The notes: a model not told the origin generated them from the letters alone. A stretch of DNA of 64,000 bases from Marthasterias glacialis (GCA_911728455.2 OU452228.1:14212104-14276103), one strand, 5' to 3'. Shown: positions 47,715 to 58,442, numbered from the stretch's first letter. Made by a program: numbers and translations.

Positions 47715-47882
47715 TATAAGTTGAAGAAAATCACAGTTTTAGACGTGGGAGGGAAACCCCAACTGGGGAAAACCCACGCAATCAGGTAGGGACTGAAAAC
47801 CCAAATCGACATGCGAGGCTCCAGTCCGGGATTCGAACCGGGGTCCATAGAGGTGAGAGCCAGGGAAGAAACCAACAAAAGC
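47715..47882 (-). mobile_element. tRNA-derived SINE S2, copy 3
   Basis: The inverted B-box GGATTCGAACC (47829-47839) and the body GGGAAAACCCACGCAATCAG, AGGGACTGAAAACCCAAAT match 25370 and 51668 in inverse. It lies between a family 5 and a family 1 element with only a few bases on each side. Confidence 0.75.
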
Positions 47883-47884
47883 CA

Positions 47885-48128
47885 CACTCTTGAAACTCTC
47901 GTGTCAGAATTGACACGAATTCCGGATCGCATGGGGGCCACTCCCATTTCTGGGTCAGGCTGACACAGACTCTGTGTCAAACTGACCTGAAACTGTATCA
48001 AACTGACGCAGAATCCAAGTCCAAATCCCCATTTTTGTTAACTTTCCGGGTCAACTTGACCCAGAAATGGGTGTCGCCACCCAGGACCCGGATTCGGGGT
48101 CAATTCTGACCCGGGAGATTTTAGAGTG
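47885..48128 (+). mobile_element. Family 1 GGGTCA-rich TIR element, copy 5
   Basis: It runs from CACTCTTGAAACTCTCGTGT to GACCCGGGAGATTTTAGAGTG at the standard 244 bp. The 141-codon minus-strand frame at 47576-48001 runs across three repeats and is not a gene. Confidence 0.85.
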
Positions 48129-48189
48129 AAACCTGAATGCCCGCGATGAATAAACTCCACACAATGAAGAAATTATACGACAAAGCCCA

Positions 48190-48310
48190 AGGTAACAAAG
48201 CTGCTAAGCAAAGATTCTTGCTAAACCAAATTTAAAGCAAAACACTACCGGGCACTAGTCGCAACAATGTACAAACTATACTTAGCATTTTTGCCGGTAA
48301 CCACATAAAC
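48190..48310. mobile_element. Family 3 fragment, weak
   Basis: AAAGCTGCTAAGCAAAGATTC and ACTTAGCATTTTTGCCGGTAA resemble the interior of family 3. The termini are absent. Confidence 0.35.
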
Positions 48311-48894
48311 ACATCCGCTGCATGGTAAACGTACCCTTGAAGAACTTACAATGCCATTAAGTGATTTACTAGGATTATTCCTAAACTTGAACTGCAGAGC
48401 TGTAATGTTTATCTCTGTGCTCTAACAAAAGCCTAAACCTTACGGTAACCGAACACCCAAAATGTTGGACTCTGGTTATGGTGGTATGCCTGATCCCATG
48501 TAAAGCATAATGTTATTATTCACAAATTTACATGTGCAGTCCTCGGTTCAACAGAATCAAACAAATCATGCAGTTGAATATTGGTGTGTGTTAGCGTAAT
48601 CAGTAGCATATTATAAGAATGTCCACTGATAGATACCCGTTCGGTATTTGCTTAAAATTCCCTCTTATACACAGGTACCACAGACTTCCACAAAGTACCA
48701 TACCCTCCAGGCTAGCATGTGCATGGGTTTCCTCTGTTTGTTCAGATGGTATTGATTGCTTGTGTACTGTGGACTTAGTCTCCAAAGTCTCCTGTGGTAT
48801 TTTGTGACACGGGCGTGTTGGGCAGGAGAGTGCGCCGATAATAACGGGGTTTGCTGGACATCGGCTCAATATGAAATACAGTAGCCATTCAAAC
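48311..48894. other. Non-coding DNA with an unsupported frame
   Basis: A 129-codon minus-strand frame (48600-48989) runs into the next repeat and shows no domain. Confidence 0.45.
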
Positions 48895-49037
48895 TTAGGC
48901 GGCGTCCAGGTTAGCGGCTGCAGCTTCGGCTGGATCGTCACGTGAATAAATGTTGAAGCATAGGAGGTCCATAGCAACACCCATAGCAACAGCCACAGCC
49001 GTAGCCGTAGCCGTAGCCGTCAATTCGGAAATGGCCT
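48895..49037. mobile_element. GCCGTAGCC TIR element (family 5), copy
   Basis: TTAGGCGGCGTCCAGGTTAG at the left and GCCGTCAATTCGGAAATGGCC at the right flank CAACAGCCACAGCCGTAGCC. The right half is better preserved. Confidence 0.7.
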
Positions 49038-49429
49038 TCGTCACGAGCGGGCAAGATATTTGACCAATCAATCAGAGAGGGTTGCATCGTAGCGTCTGAC
49101 GTCTCGCAGCTACACCAGAGTGTAAACGACTGTACCTCCGTTAACCCTCTTCACTCCATTGGAAATCTTGGTCAATTTTTCAATATTCAACGAAAACAGA
49201 CACTTATTAATGTTTGACTAAAAAGGACACGAGACTATTTTCTTTCCAGCCTGGGATTTGCTACCTTATAGTATATTAATAGAGCTTACTCTGTGCTCTG
49301 ATTGGGCGAAATACAATACGCCCTAGGGCACAAGTATGAAATGTAAATGTATTCCTAGAATTATTTTGTTACCCTTTTATTATATTACAATATATTACAT
49401 TATGTTACATTATACTACTTTGTGGGTGA
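49038..49429. other. Non-coding DNA, no gene seen
   Basis: TATTACAATATATTACATTA repeats lie near 49378-49415. Confidence 0.5.
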
Positions 49430-49550
49430 ATAGAAAAATGTTGACTAGAGCGGGATTTGAAACTGCGACCTCCGGGTTTACATGTTGGTGGTTTACCCTG
49501 GTGTTCTGCTGGTGATCTAACAAGTGAGCTAACTCCCTCTGTAGCTAGAC
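49430..49550 (-). mobile_element. tRNA-derived SINE head (family S3)
   Basis: On the minus strand, AGTTAGCTCACTTGTTAGA is an A-box-like region and CGCAGTTTCAAATCCCGC a B-box-like region. The same head, AGAGCGGGATTTGAA inverted, occurs in the fold-back at 61180. A functional tRNA is unlikely because the spacing between the boxes is too long. Confidence 0.5.
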
Positions 49551-49579
49551 TATAGAACTGGGCGTCTAAACTTGTTTGT

Positions 49580-49990
49580 CGTGCCTCCTCAAAACGCGAT
49601 CATACCACACCCTATCTTAACGAACTTCATACTGGCTGCCGGTTTGGGAGAGGATAGCCTTCAAGATATTGGTTTATGTGTAATGAATGCCTCAATGGCA
49701 CAGCACCAGGGTATCATCTTGCCTGTCTCCCCTACCGGTCTGGACGCTTAAGCCTTCGCTCAGCATCTGACACCATACTCGCCTCACTGGGGAACCGAGC
49801 TCTCGTCAAGCTGCTCAAGTCTACATCAAATCGCACATTTTCTCGATTTGACCCCCAAACCTGGAATGCACTCACTGTCTCCATCTGAGAATCTGACTCT
49901 CTTAAGCAAATCCTAAAGGTGTATTGTGCCCAATCTAATGCGCTGCGTTCTTGATGTAGTGGGACTTTATAAATGCCTTATTAAATTATG
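49580..49990 (+). pseudogene. L2/CR1-type LINE, 3' end of reverse transcriptase ORF
   Basis: In shifting frames the sequence gives PYLNELH, then LPVWERIAFKILVYV, then NECLNGTAPGYH, YRSGRLSLRSASDT and DPQTWNALTVSI. This series is typical of the C-terminal part of the reverse transcriptase ORF in L2/CR1-clade non-LTR retrotransposons. At least one frameshift is needed near 49634, and stops fall at 49680 and just after TVSI, where TGA stands where the family usually has an arginine. The catalytic domain is absent, so this is a dead 5'-truncated copy. A 3' region with CTTTATAAATGCC follows to about 49990. Confidence 0.8.
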
Positions 49991-50784
49991 TATGATGTAC
50001 AATGTATAGTATGCCCAAAAATTGTACATTCTTCCATTTTTCTGCAGTATGAGCCAATAGCCAATAGCAGCCTTAGGATACAGACACATAATTGTCCAGA
50101 TATGCTTGTTTGACTTTTAGGTACCATCATGAAGAAGGAACTAGTTTTGTTTTGTCAGCGATCATCATCTACGCAAACCATTGGATGGCATTATTTCTCA
50201 ACAGAATTGGTAAAAGGCAGAACACTGCCGTAAAAACAGCTGAAAAGACGCTAACGGTCACGTTAACCTCACTGGCTGTATTGCGCTCTTTTCAAGCGCG
50301 AAGTATACGCACGACTCTGTGGAATCCGAGCGTCATTTTGTCCAGACGATGGAACAAGAAATTCAAAATCAGCCTGCACATCTCCCTTTAAAGAGACGAG
50401 GGATGAGGCGCCTGATGCTAGCATGCATAAACATGAAGAGTGTTGAACCTCCAGCGTGGTCGGAGAATTTCTAGCAATCACATAACAAGAGCCAACATTG
50501 TGTTCCCCCCACCCCCCGAGGCGAAGATGCAGAAAACAGTGCGGTGATTAATGGGCCCCGCCGCATTGTGGAGATATCAGCAACCATTTCCCCTTGACGT
50601 GTAATGATCCAAATGTTTAAACAGGGTCTGACACATCCAAATATACGCACGTGTCATCCCCTACTGCATGCAACAACTACAACTTTGGAGTAGGTGATGC
50701 AAGAGGTAAACATCTATGTTAAAGAGAGGGTGCATGGCTTATTTTTTTTTCTTTTTCTTTTTATTGGATGTCGCCAGACACACG
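49991..50784. other. Non-coding DNA, no gene seen
   Basis: The 99-codon frame at 50092-50391 and a minus-strand frame overlap without any domain. Confidence 0.45.
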
Positions 50785-51058
50785 AGGCCAGTAAGCCACT
50801 CGAGGTGGGGGCTACAAACCAACTGTGCCGTTGACACCTACTCCTGGGGCTGAAACAGGGTAACCCCCTTTACAGTCCGTAAGGATGTAGGCTTGGGTAT
50901 CATCCATCAGAAGCCTGGCTACTGACTACCTCTACCTCCCCCATGTCTTACAAAGCAAAAGGACACAAGTGTCATGACTGGTACTCGAACCCACACTCCG
51001 ATGACTCGGCCACCAGAGCTTGAGTCCGACGCACTAACCACTGGGCCACGACACGCCA
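50785..51058 (-). mobile_element. tRNA-derived SINE S1, variant body
   Basis: The inverted head is at 50960-51058 (AAGGACACAAGTGTCATGAC, GGTACTCGAACCC, CTGGGCCACGACACGCC). It shares GCCACTCGAGGTG at its far end with body type A, but the middle differs. Confidence 0.78.
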
Positions 51059-51080
51059 AATGTTGGTGGATGCTGGGCTT

Positions 51081-51223
51081 AATAGACCTTATGCGTTCGC
51101 CGCCATCTTTGAGGTCAAACGCAGCATCGAACGTGCGTTGTAGCTGTTGCGACCTCAGTGCGATGGTGCTCTTTCCTGTACTAAATGCTCATAGTGACGT
51201 CATACGCATATTAAAGGTCTATA
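51081..51223. mobile_element. AATAGACCTT TIR element (family 4), copy 2
   Basis: AATAGACCTTATGCG at the left is inverted as GCATATTAAAGGTCTATA at the right. GCCGCCATCTT (51099-51109, YY1-like) and TGACGTCA (51195-51202, CRE) lie in the ends. Confidence 0.7.
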
Positions 51224-51377
51224 CAAGACATTGTACACGCATGGAATAGTATGCATTCCGATCTTCTATGGTTGTTTGTATAGGCCTATACAAACATTTC
51301 ACAAACGTGTAAAGCAGAAAACTTGCTTGACAATGTAATTCGTTGAGCGTTAATTAATAAGAAACAAACCTAAACAA

Positions 51378-51490
51378 ACAGGGTACCAGCGACGTGTATC
51401 ATCGTCCATTGTAAATACATATTTGGCTGGTAACCTGTTTCTGCTAAGCAAGATTCTTTTGTGTTTATACAGCTTTTATGAAAATCGGCC
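51378..51490. mobile_element. Family 3 fragment
   Basis: GGTACCAGCGACGTGT, GGCTGGTAACCTGTTTCTGC and TAAGCAAGATTC match the interior of family 3 at 58320-58390. Confidence 0.5.
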
Positions 51491-51667
51491 TAGCTGCACA
51501 ATTTATAAAAACGGGGGACTGTGGCTAGATGTCACAAAGCACTAAAAATTCATCTATGAGTTGTCAGTATCACCATAGTGATCTGTATTGTGACATCACA
51601 TTTTTGCTAAGCAATTAAGACGGATTCGCAGCCAAGATCAATCTCGGCTCTTTGTGAGATCATCCCC

Positions 51668-52065
51668 TGGGTTGCTCAGTCTTTCAACCCCTGTGACCCC
51701 GGCTCGAATCACGGTCCGGAAGCCATGCGGATTGGATTTTAAGTCCCTATCTGATTGCGTGGGTTTTCCCTATTTGGGGGGGGGGGGGGTTTCCTCCCAC
51801 ATCTGAAGCTGAGGTTTCTTTGTCATCTTTTCTACATGGGTATCTCCGGGTCGCAATTTTTCCCCCTGTAGTTCAGAATTGCCATCCTCGAAAAAAAAAT
51901 TCCAATTTTTGTTAAGGATTCCCGTTTTGGAATCGATTCAAAGAAAAACAAAATCCACATTGAAAATTATGACAGTGGCAATTTTGGACTGCAGAAAATA
52001 ATGAAACCTCCGGGTCACAGTGCTACTCGGTTTTGAGGGCCCCTTGGTTCCTTTACCAGAAAGAT
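51668..52065 (+). mobile_element. tRNA-derived SINE S2, copy 2, with insertion
   Basis: The degenerate head has the B-box GGCTCGAATCA (51711-51721). The body has GGATTTTAAGTCCC and GCGTGGGTTTTCCCTA with a G-run at about 51776. The end CCTTGGTTCCTTTACCAGAA plus AGATA is shared with copy 1. A 152-bp insertion (51856-52007) splits it. Confidence 0.75.
51856..52007. mobile_element. Short TIR insertion inside SINE S2
   Basis: CTCCGGGTCGCA (51844-51855) recurs as CTCCGGGTCACA (52008-52019), a probable target duplication. Inside, CTGTAGTTCAGAATTGCC and GGCAATTTTGGACTGCAG form imperfect inverted ends. It is AT-rich and non-coding. Confidence 0.6.
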
Positions 52066-53378
52066 AATAAATAACAATGACCATCATTACCGATCTTGTA
52101 GCATAGCTTTAAAGACTATAACCCTACTGTCACTTCCCACATCATACAGGTAGCCTCAAGTCCGGCTTTAGCCAGTCTTTGAGCAGGAATTGTTCAACTG
52201 TTTGTTTTTTTGTAGCCCCAGACCTTGAGTCACTGTCATCCCTGAACTAAAAATAAATTAATAATGGATTCCTCTTATTGTTATCCATTGTTATCTTAAC
52301 TACCGGCCTTTACTTACTAAAGGTAAAATATAGGATTGGTAAAGCTGATTGTGCAGTGTTCTTACTTTGTGTGATTCAATATATAATAATATGAAAACAC
52401 AAACCTGGGAAAATGTGAGCTCAATCCGGAGTCAAGAGAAAATAGGCAAAACCGTGCACCCTTTTCAGCATGTAAACACATTGTCCTTAATTTTGATTGT
52501 TACAACCGAAATTAAAATCGGGGTCTTAAAATTCCTTTTTTTTTCTCTCCACGTAGACAGTATTTCAGACAGAAGTATTTCTAAGGAAAATTGGTGCTGG
52601 TCTAAATTCACAATCTGTTAGCTTTCAGATTGATATTAATAAACAATATTTTTGATGAATACCACTCCTGCATTCTACCTTTAATGTCCTTTGTGTTTTT
52701 GTAGGACAGGTACTCACGATGTTGTGATTTTTTTAATTTTTTTTTCTGGGCACGCTCATATTTAAAACTACTGTAAGCAGATATGGATTGCAAAATTAAT
52801 TTGATTACTTTTGAAATGACTGTGAGCGTTTTATTGTACACATTTTGTACATTGTTGTCCTTAGACATCCATGTACAATAATTGTTTCCAAGGCAGGTAC
52901 AAATTTTTTGTCAAGAACACACTTTGTTAATCACAGCTCACGCGGCACGGGGGAGTGACATTTCTCATGCTCTCGGAAATCTAACCCACTTTAATAAAGA
53001 CAAAAATGGGTGAAACCAAGATACATAATTCAATTTCAGTTCCGGCCAATGCAATGATTGTTACAGTGAGTGGAAGTAGAGTTCCTAATTCAGCTGACAG
53101 AACTGCATGTACGGCAGATGTACAAACATCAAAGACATGTTCACTGGAAAATCATCGTTTTTTTTTGAAAGAGTACATTCATCCACATTCTCTGGTTTTC
53201 AACAAAATGAAAATTACACCAGCTCGGTCGGAATTGGTTTCTTTTGAATTTGAGGAAAAGAAAATCAAGGCAACTCGCTCCTTGAGGATGGTGTGTAGAG
53301 ATAAATTTAAAATGAATCTTCGATATATTATGTATATTCCGTTTTATATCATGAGATCTTGACCAGTTTTTCTCCGCT
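52066..53378. other. Unique AT-rich DNA
   Basis: The frames at 52349-52621 and 53006-53362 (90 and 118 codons) show no recognisable domain and have no support as genes. Confidence 0.5.
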
Positions 53379-53615
53379 CACTTTAAAAACTCAGAATTGA
53401 CCGAGATTCTGAGGCCCCAGGGGGCTGAGCCATTTCTGGGTCAAATTGACCCGGAATTTGTGTCAAAAAGACCCGGAAATGAGCCCAACTAAAGCAGAAT
53501 TCGAGTTAAATTCTATTTGTTAACCCGTTTCCGAGTCAGGCGGACTCGGAAATGGGTCAGGCCCCTCTGGGACCTGGAATCTGGGTCAGTTCTGACCCGG
53601 GAATTTTTCGAGACT
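53379..53615 (+). mobile_element. Family 1 GGGTCA-rich TIR element, copy 6
   Basis: It runs from CACTTTAAAAACTCAGAATTG to TCTGACCCGGGAATTTTTCGAGACT. The standard internal order is kept. Confidence 0.8.
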
Positions 53616-53687
53616 GATCCCGAAAACTGGTTAAGAGAAGAACTTGCCCCATTGTTTATTAACCTCGGAGTTCACAGGGAAAAAAAA

Positions 53688-53935
53688 CACTTTAAAAACT
53701 TCCAGGTAAGAATTGACCCTGCTTCCGGGTCAAAGGGGGGGGGGGGGCGACCCATTTTTGGTTCAGAATTACTTGGAATATGTGTTACACTGACCCGTTA
53801 CTGTGTCAAACTGAGGCAGAATCCGAGTCAAAATCCCCAACCCACAGTTTCCGCGTCAGCCTGACCCAGAAATGGGTCAAGCCCCCATGGGACCCGCGAT
53901 CCGGGTCAATTCTGACCCGGAAGTTTTTTAGAGTG
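53688..53935 (+). mobile_element. Family 1 GGGTCA-rich TIR element, copy 7
   Basis: It runs from CACTTTAAAAACTTCCAGGT to GACCCGGAAGTTTTTTAGAGTG. It lies only 72 bp from copy 6 in the same orientation. A 12-nt G-run lies near 53737. The 115-codon frame at 53517-53864 spans both elements and is spurious. Confidence 0.83.
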
Positions 53936-54627
53936 GTAATATCATGAAATTACTACTATACAAGTTCAGAAAACACACAATGCAGTTTACCATACAGAAA
54001 ACGCATTTCTTACACATACCAATAAAATAAAAATAAAAAAACCAAACCAGGTCAGATGAAAAATGAAAGCCGCAAAGTTACTGTTCCATAACCCAAAGCT
54101 GTCGCATCGCAATCAACACAATCAGTCAAAACTATCTGTCATCAAAATCGGCTTCTACAGGAAAGCATAAAAACCGACCGTCTCTAATGACCAAACTGTG
54201 TCCAGGAAATCGCCTATAATGACTGGCGGGGAAACTCTCTTAATATCAAGGTGATGGGAAAACGCGACGGGGCTTGAAATCTCCGTGTTTATGCTCAAAT
54301 TGCATCTGTATGTCCGACTTTTCCTGCAAATCACCACGGTTTGGTGATTGCAGTCGGTGGTTTTGCCATCAAACCGAATTGGATTTAAACAGTGTAGGGT
54401 CGTTATGTTGCAATTACTTATAGTACTTGGGAAGCGAGTAAATCTGCCCTAATATTTGTTGTACATAAAGGTCCTTCATTGCGCCTTCTTCGTCAAACAT
54501 CTTGTTTTCCCTCGATACTGTCATATTGAGTCTGGCTTCTTTTAGTGTATTTGCATATAATGTTCATCACCGTCATTGCTTCGTGTACCCATCTATTAGT
54601 GTAGGTCAATTTCATACGTCACGGGCC
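53936..54627. other. Non-coding DNA, no gene seen
   Basis: Nothing is recognised here. Confidence 0.5.
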
Positions 54628-54690
54628 CAGTTTCGTATAGCAGTTTACCGGCAAGCAAGCTTACTGTAGTAACTAAATAGTGTCTGTTCA
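54628..54690. mobile_element. Family 3 end fragment, weak
   Basis: GGGCCCAGTTTCGTATAGCAG with TTTACCGGCAAGCAAGCTTAC resembles a family 3 terminus. Confidence 0.4.
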
Positions 54691-54714
54691 ACATGTATAA
54701 AGTCAAAGTGTTTA

Positions 54715-54860
54715 ATAAGTGATGTTTGAAGCTGTGCATGGTGTGGATAATAGGAAGAAAATATCACTAGTAAAATAAGACTTGAGGGTTTGCTTGTAAG
54801 GATTTGTGGTGACACCATGTGGTATTTTGGGTATAATTATGTGGTTTCGAAGGAACCGGT
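54715..54860 (+). repeat. Dispersed repeat, pair with 57573-57960
   Basis: GTGATGTTTGAAGCTKTGC, GGATAATAGGAAG and ACTAGTAA occur in the same order at 57573-57640. GTGACACCATGTGG resembles the stretch near 57887. Confidence 0.5.
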
Positions 54861-54864
54861 TGAC

Positions 54865-54908
54865 CAGTGGCGTAACTAAGGTGGGTGGCACGGGGGGGGG
54901 GGGGCACG
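54865..54908 (+). mobile_element. hAT-like left-end fragment
   Basis: CAGTGGCGTAACTAAGGTGG is the best-preserved left terminus of the hAT-like family. A G-run and GGCACGT follow, and it then joins a SINE abruptly. Confidence 0.7.
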
Positions 54909-55165
54909 TTTAGAGTGTGGGTTCGAGTCCCGGTCTTGACACTTAAGCACGACTCTATTCCTTCGTCCTTCGGATGGGACGTAAGGCCGTTGGTCCCATG
55001 TGTTATGTAATGCACGTCAACGAACCCAGTACACATACCGTAAAGAGAAAGGGGGTTCGCCCTGGTATTTCAGACATAGTCTGGCAGCAATATGTGCCTC
55101 CTCACCTTGTATCCCTTTCAAGGTGTTGTAAGATGGTTGCTTTATCTCATAAAATCATTCGTTAA
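54909..55165 (+). mobile_element. tRNA-derived SINE S1, body type B, head-truncated
   Basis: It starts at the B-box (GTGGGTTCGAGTCCCGGTC) and continues with CCTTCGGATGGGACGTAAGG as in 41966-42235. The A-box half is missing. Confidence 0.78.
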
Positions 55166-55703
55166 TAAGCTCCCCCATTTTTGCTCATTCGGCACCAGGA
55201 GTGTCATGGCGCATTCTAAATGTAAACTATTATTATAACTATACATTTATATAATAGAAACAGATGGATATATCAGACCTTTAACTTACTTGTTTAATTG
55301 ATTGTTGTAATCATTCACCGAGTGACATATGTTTCCCGCTTGCTTCTCATCAATTAAACTCAGTGCCGATCCATAGTGACGGTGTGATGGGGATCCCCTT
55401 GTCGTCACTGGATACATCTGTGTTTCAACTTCACTTATCGATCTGATACCCCTCCATCACATGGCCGTAAAACAGACGCCGTAGCTATGTTAGCCACTAT
55501 GCGCATCACACATAAGGATTGCAGACGCGGATACATGCATTAAAACAGATTGCTGATATTGCAACGCGCATTGTAAGAGATCAGACTTCATTTTGTATCA
55601 GCCGTTGCCAGACCCCATTTAACATTAGCGTAGGTAATGATTGAGCTATGAAATAATATAGAAAGCAGTGAGACTATGTTTTGCATCTTTCTGTTGCTGG
55701 GTC
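55166..55703. other. Non-coding DNA, no gene seen
   Basis: Nothing is recognised here. Confidence 0.5.
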
Positions 55704-55871
55704 CACTGCAAAAACCGGGGCGTTAAATTGATTCTCTTGGAATCTATAATGTGACAACACCGACTTGGTGTTAGTTATCTCCATTGGTTTATTGTTGGTG
55801 AAATTAACACCATGTCGGTGTTGTCACATACAGATACAAAAAAAAAAAATCAACACCCCAGTTTTTCAGTG
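55704..55871. mobile_element. Hairpin MITE (family 2), copy 3
   Basis: It runs from CACTGCAAAAACCGGGGCGT to ACACCCCAGTTTTTCAGTG, with inner arms GTGACAACACCGAC and TCGGTGTTGTCAC. A poly-A stretch replaces part of the right arm. Confidence 0.85.
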
Positions 55872-56224
55872 TTCCTTTGAAAAAAGAATGATAGCCCTAT
55901 CAATGAAAAAAAGGTGGTTTGTTCTGGGTCTTTTCGAAACATCGGCTTGGGCTTTAGTCTTGCACAGTGTGCGCGGTTCAAAATTGTTTCTATGGAGCTG
56001 AAGCTGCAATCGCGTTTTCGAAAAAACCACTATGAACATTGACAATGGTTGCATATGAAAAAAGGACCCAGATCTAGTAACGTTACCCTTAGATATTCTA
56101 GACATGACGTCATTTGAGTACGGCGCCCTCGCCTAGAGGTTAAAAGGAGGTTGCTTATTGGCCCACCATGTGCGCCGCGCGGACAATCTGTGTGTTTCCA
56201 TTGTTTCTTCATCAGTTTACCTCT
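55872..56224. other. Non-coding DNA with a CRE motif
   Basis: TGACGTCA lies at 56105-56112. No gene is seen. Confidence 0.45.
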
Positions 56225-56265
56225 AAGATGGCGGCTTGATGACGTCAATGCATAAGGTTTATTAT
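56225..56265. mobile_element. Family 4 single end
   Basis: AAGATGGCGGC (YY1-like, 56225-56235), TGACGTCA (56240-56247) and GCATAAGGTTTATT reproduce the end structure of 51081-51223 in inverse. I could not find the other terminus. Confidence 0.5.
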
Positions 56266-57281
56266 CAGGAATAATAATTGACAATAGTGCTGATACATAA
56301 CAATGGCTCATACATCTTAGGTTTATCAATGGCAAGTCAGGTTGTGTCACTTTTTATTTATTTTCCCCGCAGGACTGTGAGTATACCGTGTTTAGCACGT
56401 AGGGTAAAATCCCAAATAATATATAGATTAATGTAGTTACATAGACAGCTCGTATAGAGGTTGATGTAAAAGGAGCACATTGGAGAAAGGGCATGCATAG
56501 TTCAACATATTTAATTCGTTTGACTCTAACATAAACGAAACAATGAGTGGACATCAATGGTGAGGTGTTGACTCTGTAGCACGAGCCAGTGTCTGTAATA
56601 TTCTTGATAAATCAATCTTGACGTTCTAGTCGGTTTCATTTTTTTTGTTCGGAGTCTTTCATGTTGTAACTTTAAGTTCCGGGTGCCACTGATGTCTGGA
56701 AACGGCATGGATGTTTTCTTGTTATGAAATCACAAACAAGACGCAGGCTCGTCGTCTCGCTTCCCGCTTTCTGACTTCGTCCCTCGAAATGAGCAGTGCT
56801 CTCGGGTTCTTGTCCATTAGCCCCGGATGGAGTCAAGTGACCCGTCTACCCGGGTAACACCAGGGACTCAGGTGGGTGTAGAGTACCATCGACTTCCGAG
56901 CCGGCAAAACTGGATCTTCTCGTGAGTTTATAGACCTCTATCAGGCCGTGACCATGCATCTTCGTTGGTTGGATTTAGGTTGTTTGGTTGTGATGAGACC
57001 AGAGGGCTGGCATGTTCTACTGCTTGTCTCGGATGGCCACTCCTTAGTATAGAGTCCTTCAAAATGTTAATAAATCATGATAACCATTAACAAGTATAAC
57101 ATATAGTGTATCTAGCAACCGAGGCAATTTTATCCATCGCTAGTCACACTGCTTGAATATCAGACGGACAATCTGTCTCAACGGCAATCCTGTCTGAGTC
57201 GAGTCGGTCAAAGGACGAGTTGTCTGAGGTATAGGGGGACTGTATTCTCACTTTAAGGATATGTACATGTATGTAATTCAT
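56266..57281. other. Non-coding DNA, no gene seen
   Basis: Nothing is recognised here. Confidence 0.5.
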
Positions 57282-57535
57282 GGAGTGTCGTGGCCGAGCG
57301 TATTAGCACATCGGTTTAAGCTCTTATGGCACAAGCGTCTGAATGTTTGTCTTAGAACCCCGACTTGAACCGGCGATCATTTCTTGTGTCCTTGACACTT
57401 CATCATAATTTGCTTCTCTTCACCTAGGAGTATAAATGAGAACCCGACAGGGCTATGTATGGTGTTGTTTTGGATTAACCCCTTAATGCCCATGCAGCTT
57501 GAGGTTGTATGCTCCTCAGGGAGTTTGAAACGTTT
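57282..57535 (+). mobile_element. tRNA-derived SINE S1, body type C
   Basis: The head is GGAGTGTCGTGGCCGAGCG. Then TTGTGTCCTTGACACTTCAT, TTGCTTCTCTTCACC and the body GGATTAACCCCTTAATGCC, TTGTATGCTCC follow as in 43860-44135. The 120-codon minus-strand frame across 57377-57739 is not a gene. Confidence 0.82.
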
Positions 57536-57572
57536 GAGTACAGATTTTATTGTATCTGATGACGAAGATTGA

Positions 57573-57960
57573 TAGTGATGTTTGAAGCTTTGCTTAGTGT
57601 AGATAATAGGAAAGCAACTATTACTAGTAACCATAAACCATTTTGAAATCTCTTTCGAGAGGACTGTTGGCTCTGAAACAACTTTAATCCGCCGACTGGG
57701 ATATTCACACTGTAAGATCCCTTCGCTTTTCATTTTCATTTATAGGCCCATGGGTATTTCCACATAGGGAACTTTGTACCATCGTGATAAATATATTGTC
57801 ATATATATTGTAATATATAAACAGTCTAAAAAATAGCTTTTGAGGCATTGCATGGTGAGGTATAACCAATGTATATTCGGTTTGCGGTAACACCATGTGA
57901 CAATCTACTTTAATGTGTAGATTGTTCTGGTGAGAACTTTTCCTATTTTTTCTACTACAG
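57573..57960 (+). repeat. Dispersed repeat, pair with 54715-54860
   Basis: The parts GATGTTTGAAGCTTTGC and GTAACACCATGTGACAATC match the earlier copy in order. The end TGTGTAGATTGTTCTGGTG resembles repeats I associate with echinoderms. Confidence 0.5.
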
Positions 57961-58249
57961 CGGAGTAGGTTTTTATTATTATTTTTTAATTCAGGGGGAC
58001 TACTTAGTTCTGAAAAGAACTGTCGCATATCCTACTTATCAAGTACTTACCTGGGGAGGTAGGAAATTGGCCGGGACTACTACTACTTTTGCTTAGTGGA
58101 TCGAGGGGACTTCTCGTGATTAACTTCACTGCCGCGGAGTCAGTCGTAAATTGGTCTCAACGTTTCGTCTAGCTTGCTGTAGTCACCGTCAGGAGACTAC
58201 GTAAGGAAATGTACCTCAGTGTAAAGCTTATTCAATCCTTTGTGGTCAT
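57961..58249. other. Non-coding DNA, no gene seen
   Basis: Nothing is recognised here. Confidence 0.5.
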
Positions 58250-58442
58250 TGCCTGATTTCATTGAGCTGCTCAAGCAGAAAGTATTGCTCAACACAGTTT
58301 CTGCTAAGCAAAATGAGAAGGATACCAGCCACATGTGGTATGAAATGGTACTTTGGCTGTTAACCTTGATCTGCTCAGCAAAATTTTGTTTTGCTAATAG
58401 CTACTTTTTGTGGTTCAGCAGCTCTATGAAATTTGGCCCAGC
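58250..58442. mobile_element. GGGCCCAATTTC TIR element (family 3), copy 2
   Basis: GCCTGATTTCATTGAGCTGC at the left and CAGCTCTATGAAATTTGGCCC at the right are inverse ends. The interior has TGCTAAGCAAAATGAGAAGG and ATACCAGCCACATGTGG. Confidence 0.82.

Noticed and set aside
47576-48001. 141-codon minus-strand frame
   Set aside because: It crosses three different mobile-element relics.
53006-53362. 118-codon plus-strand frame
   Set aside because: It has no recognisable motif, is AT-rich and has no supporting context.
57377-57739. 120-codon minus-strand frame
   Set aside because: It overlaps the S1 SINE and a dispersed repeat.
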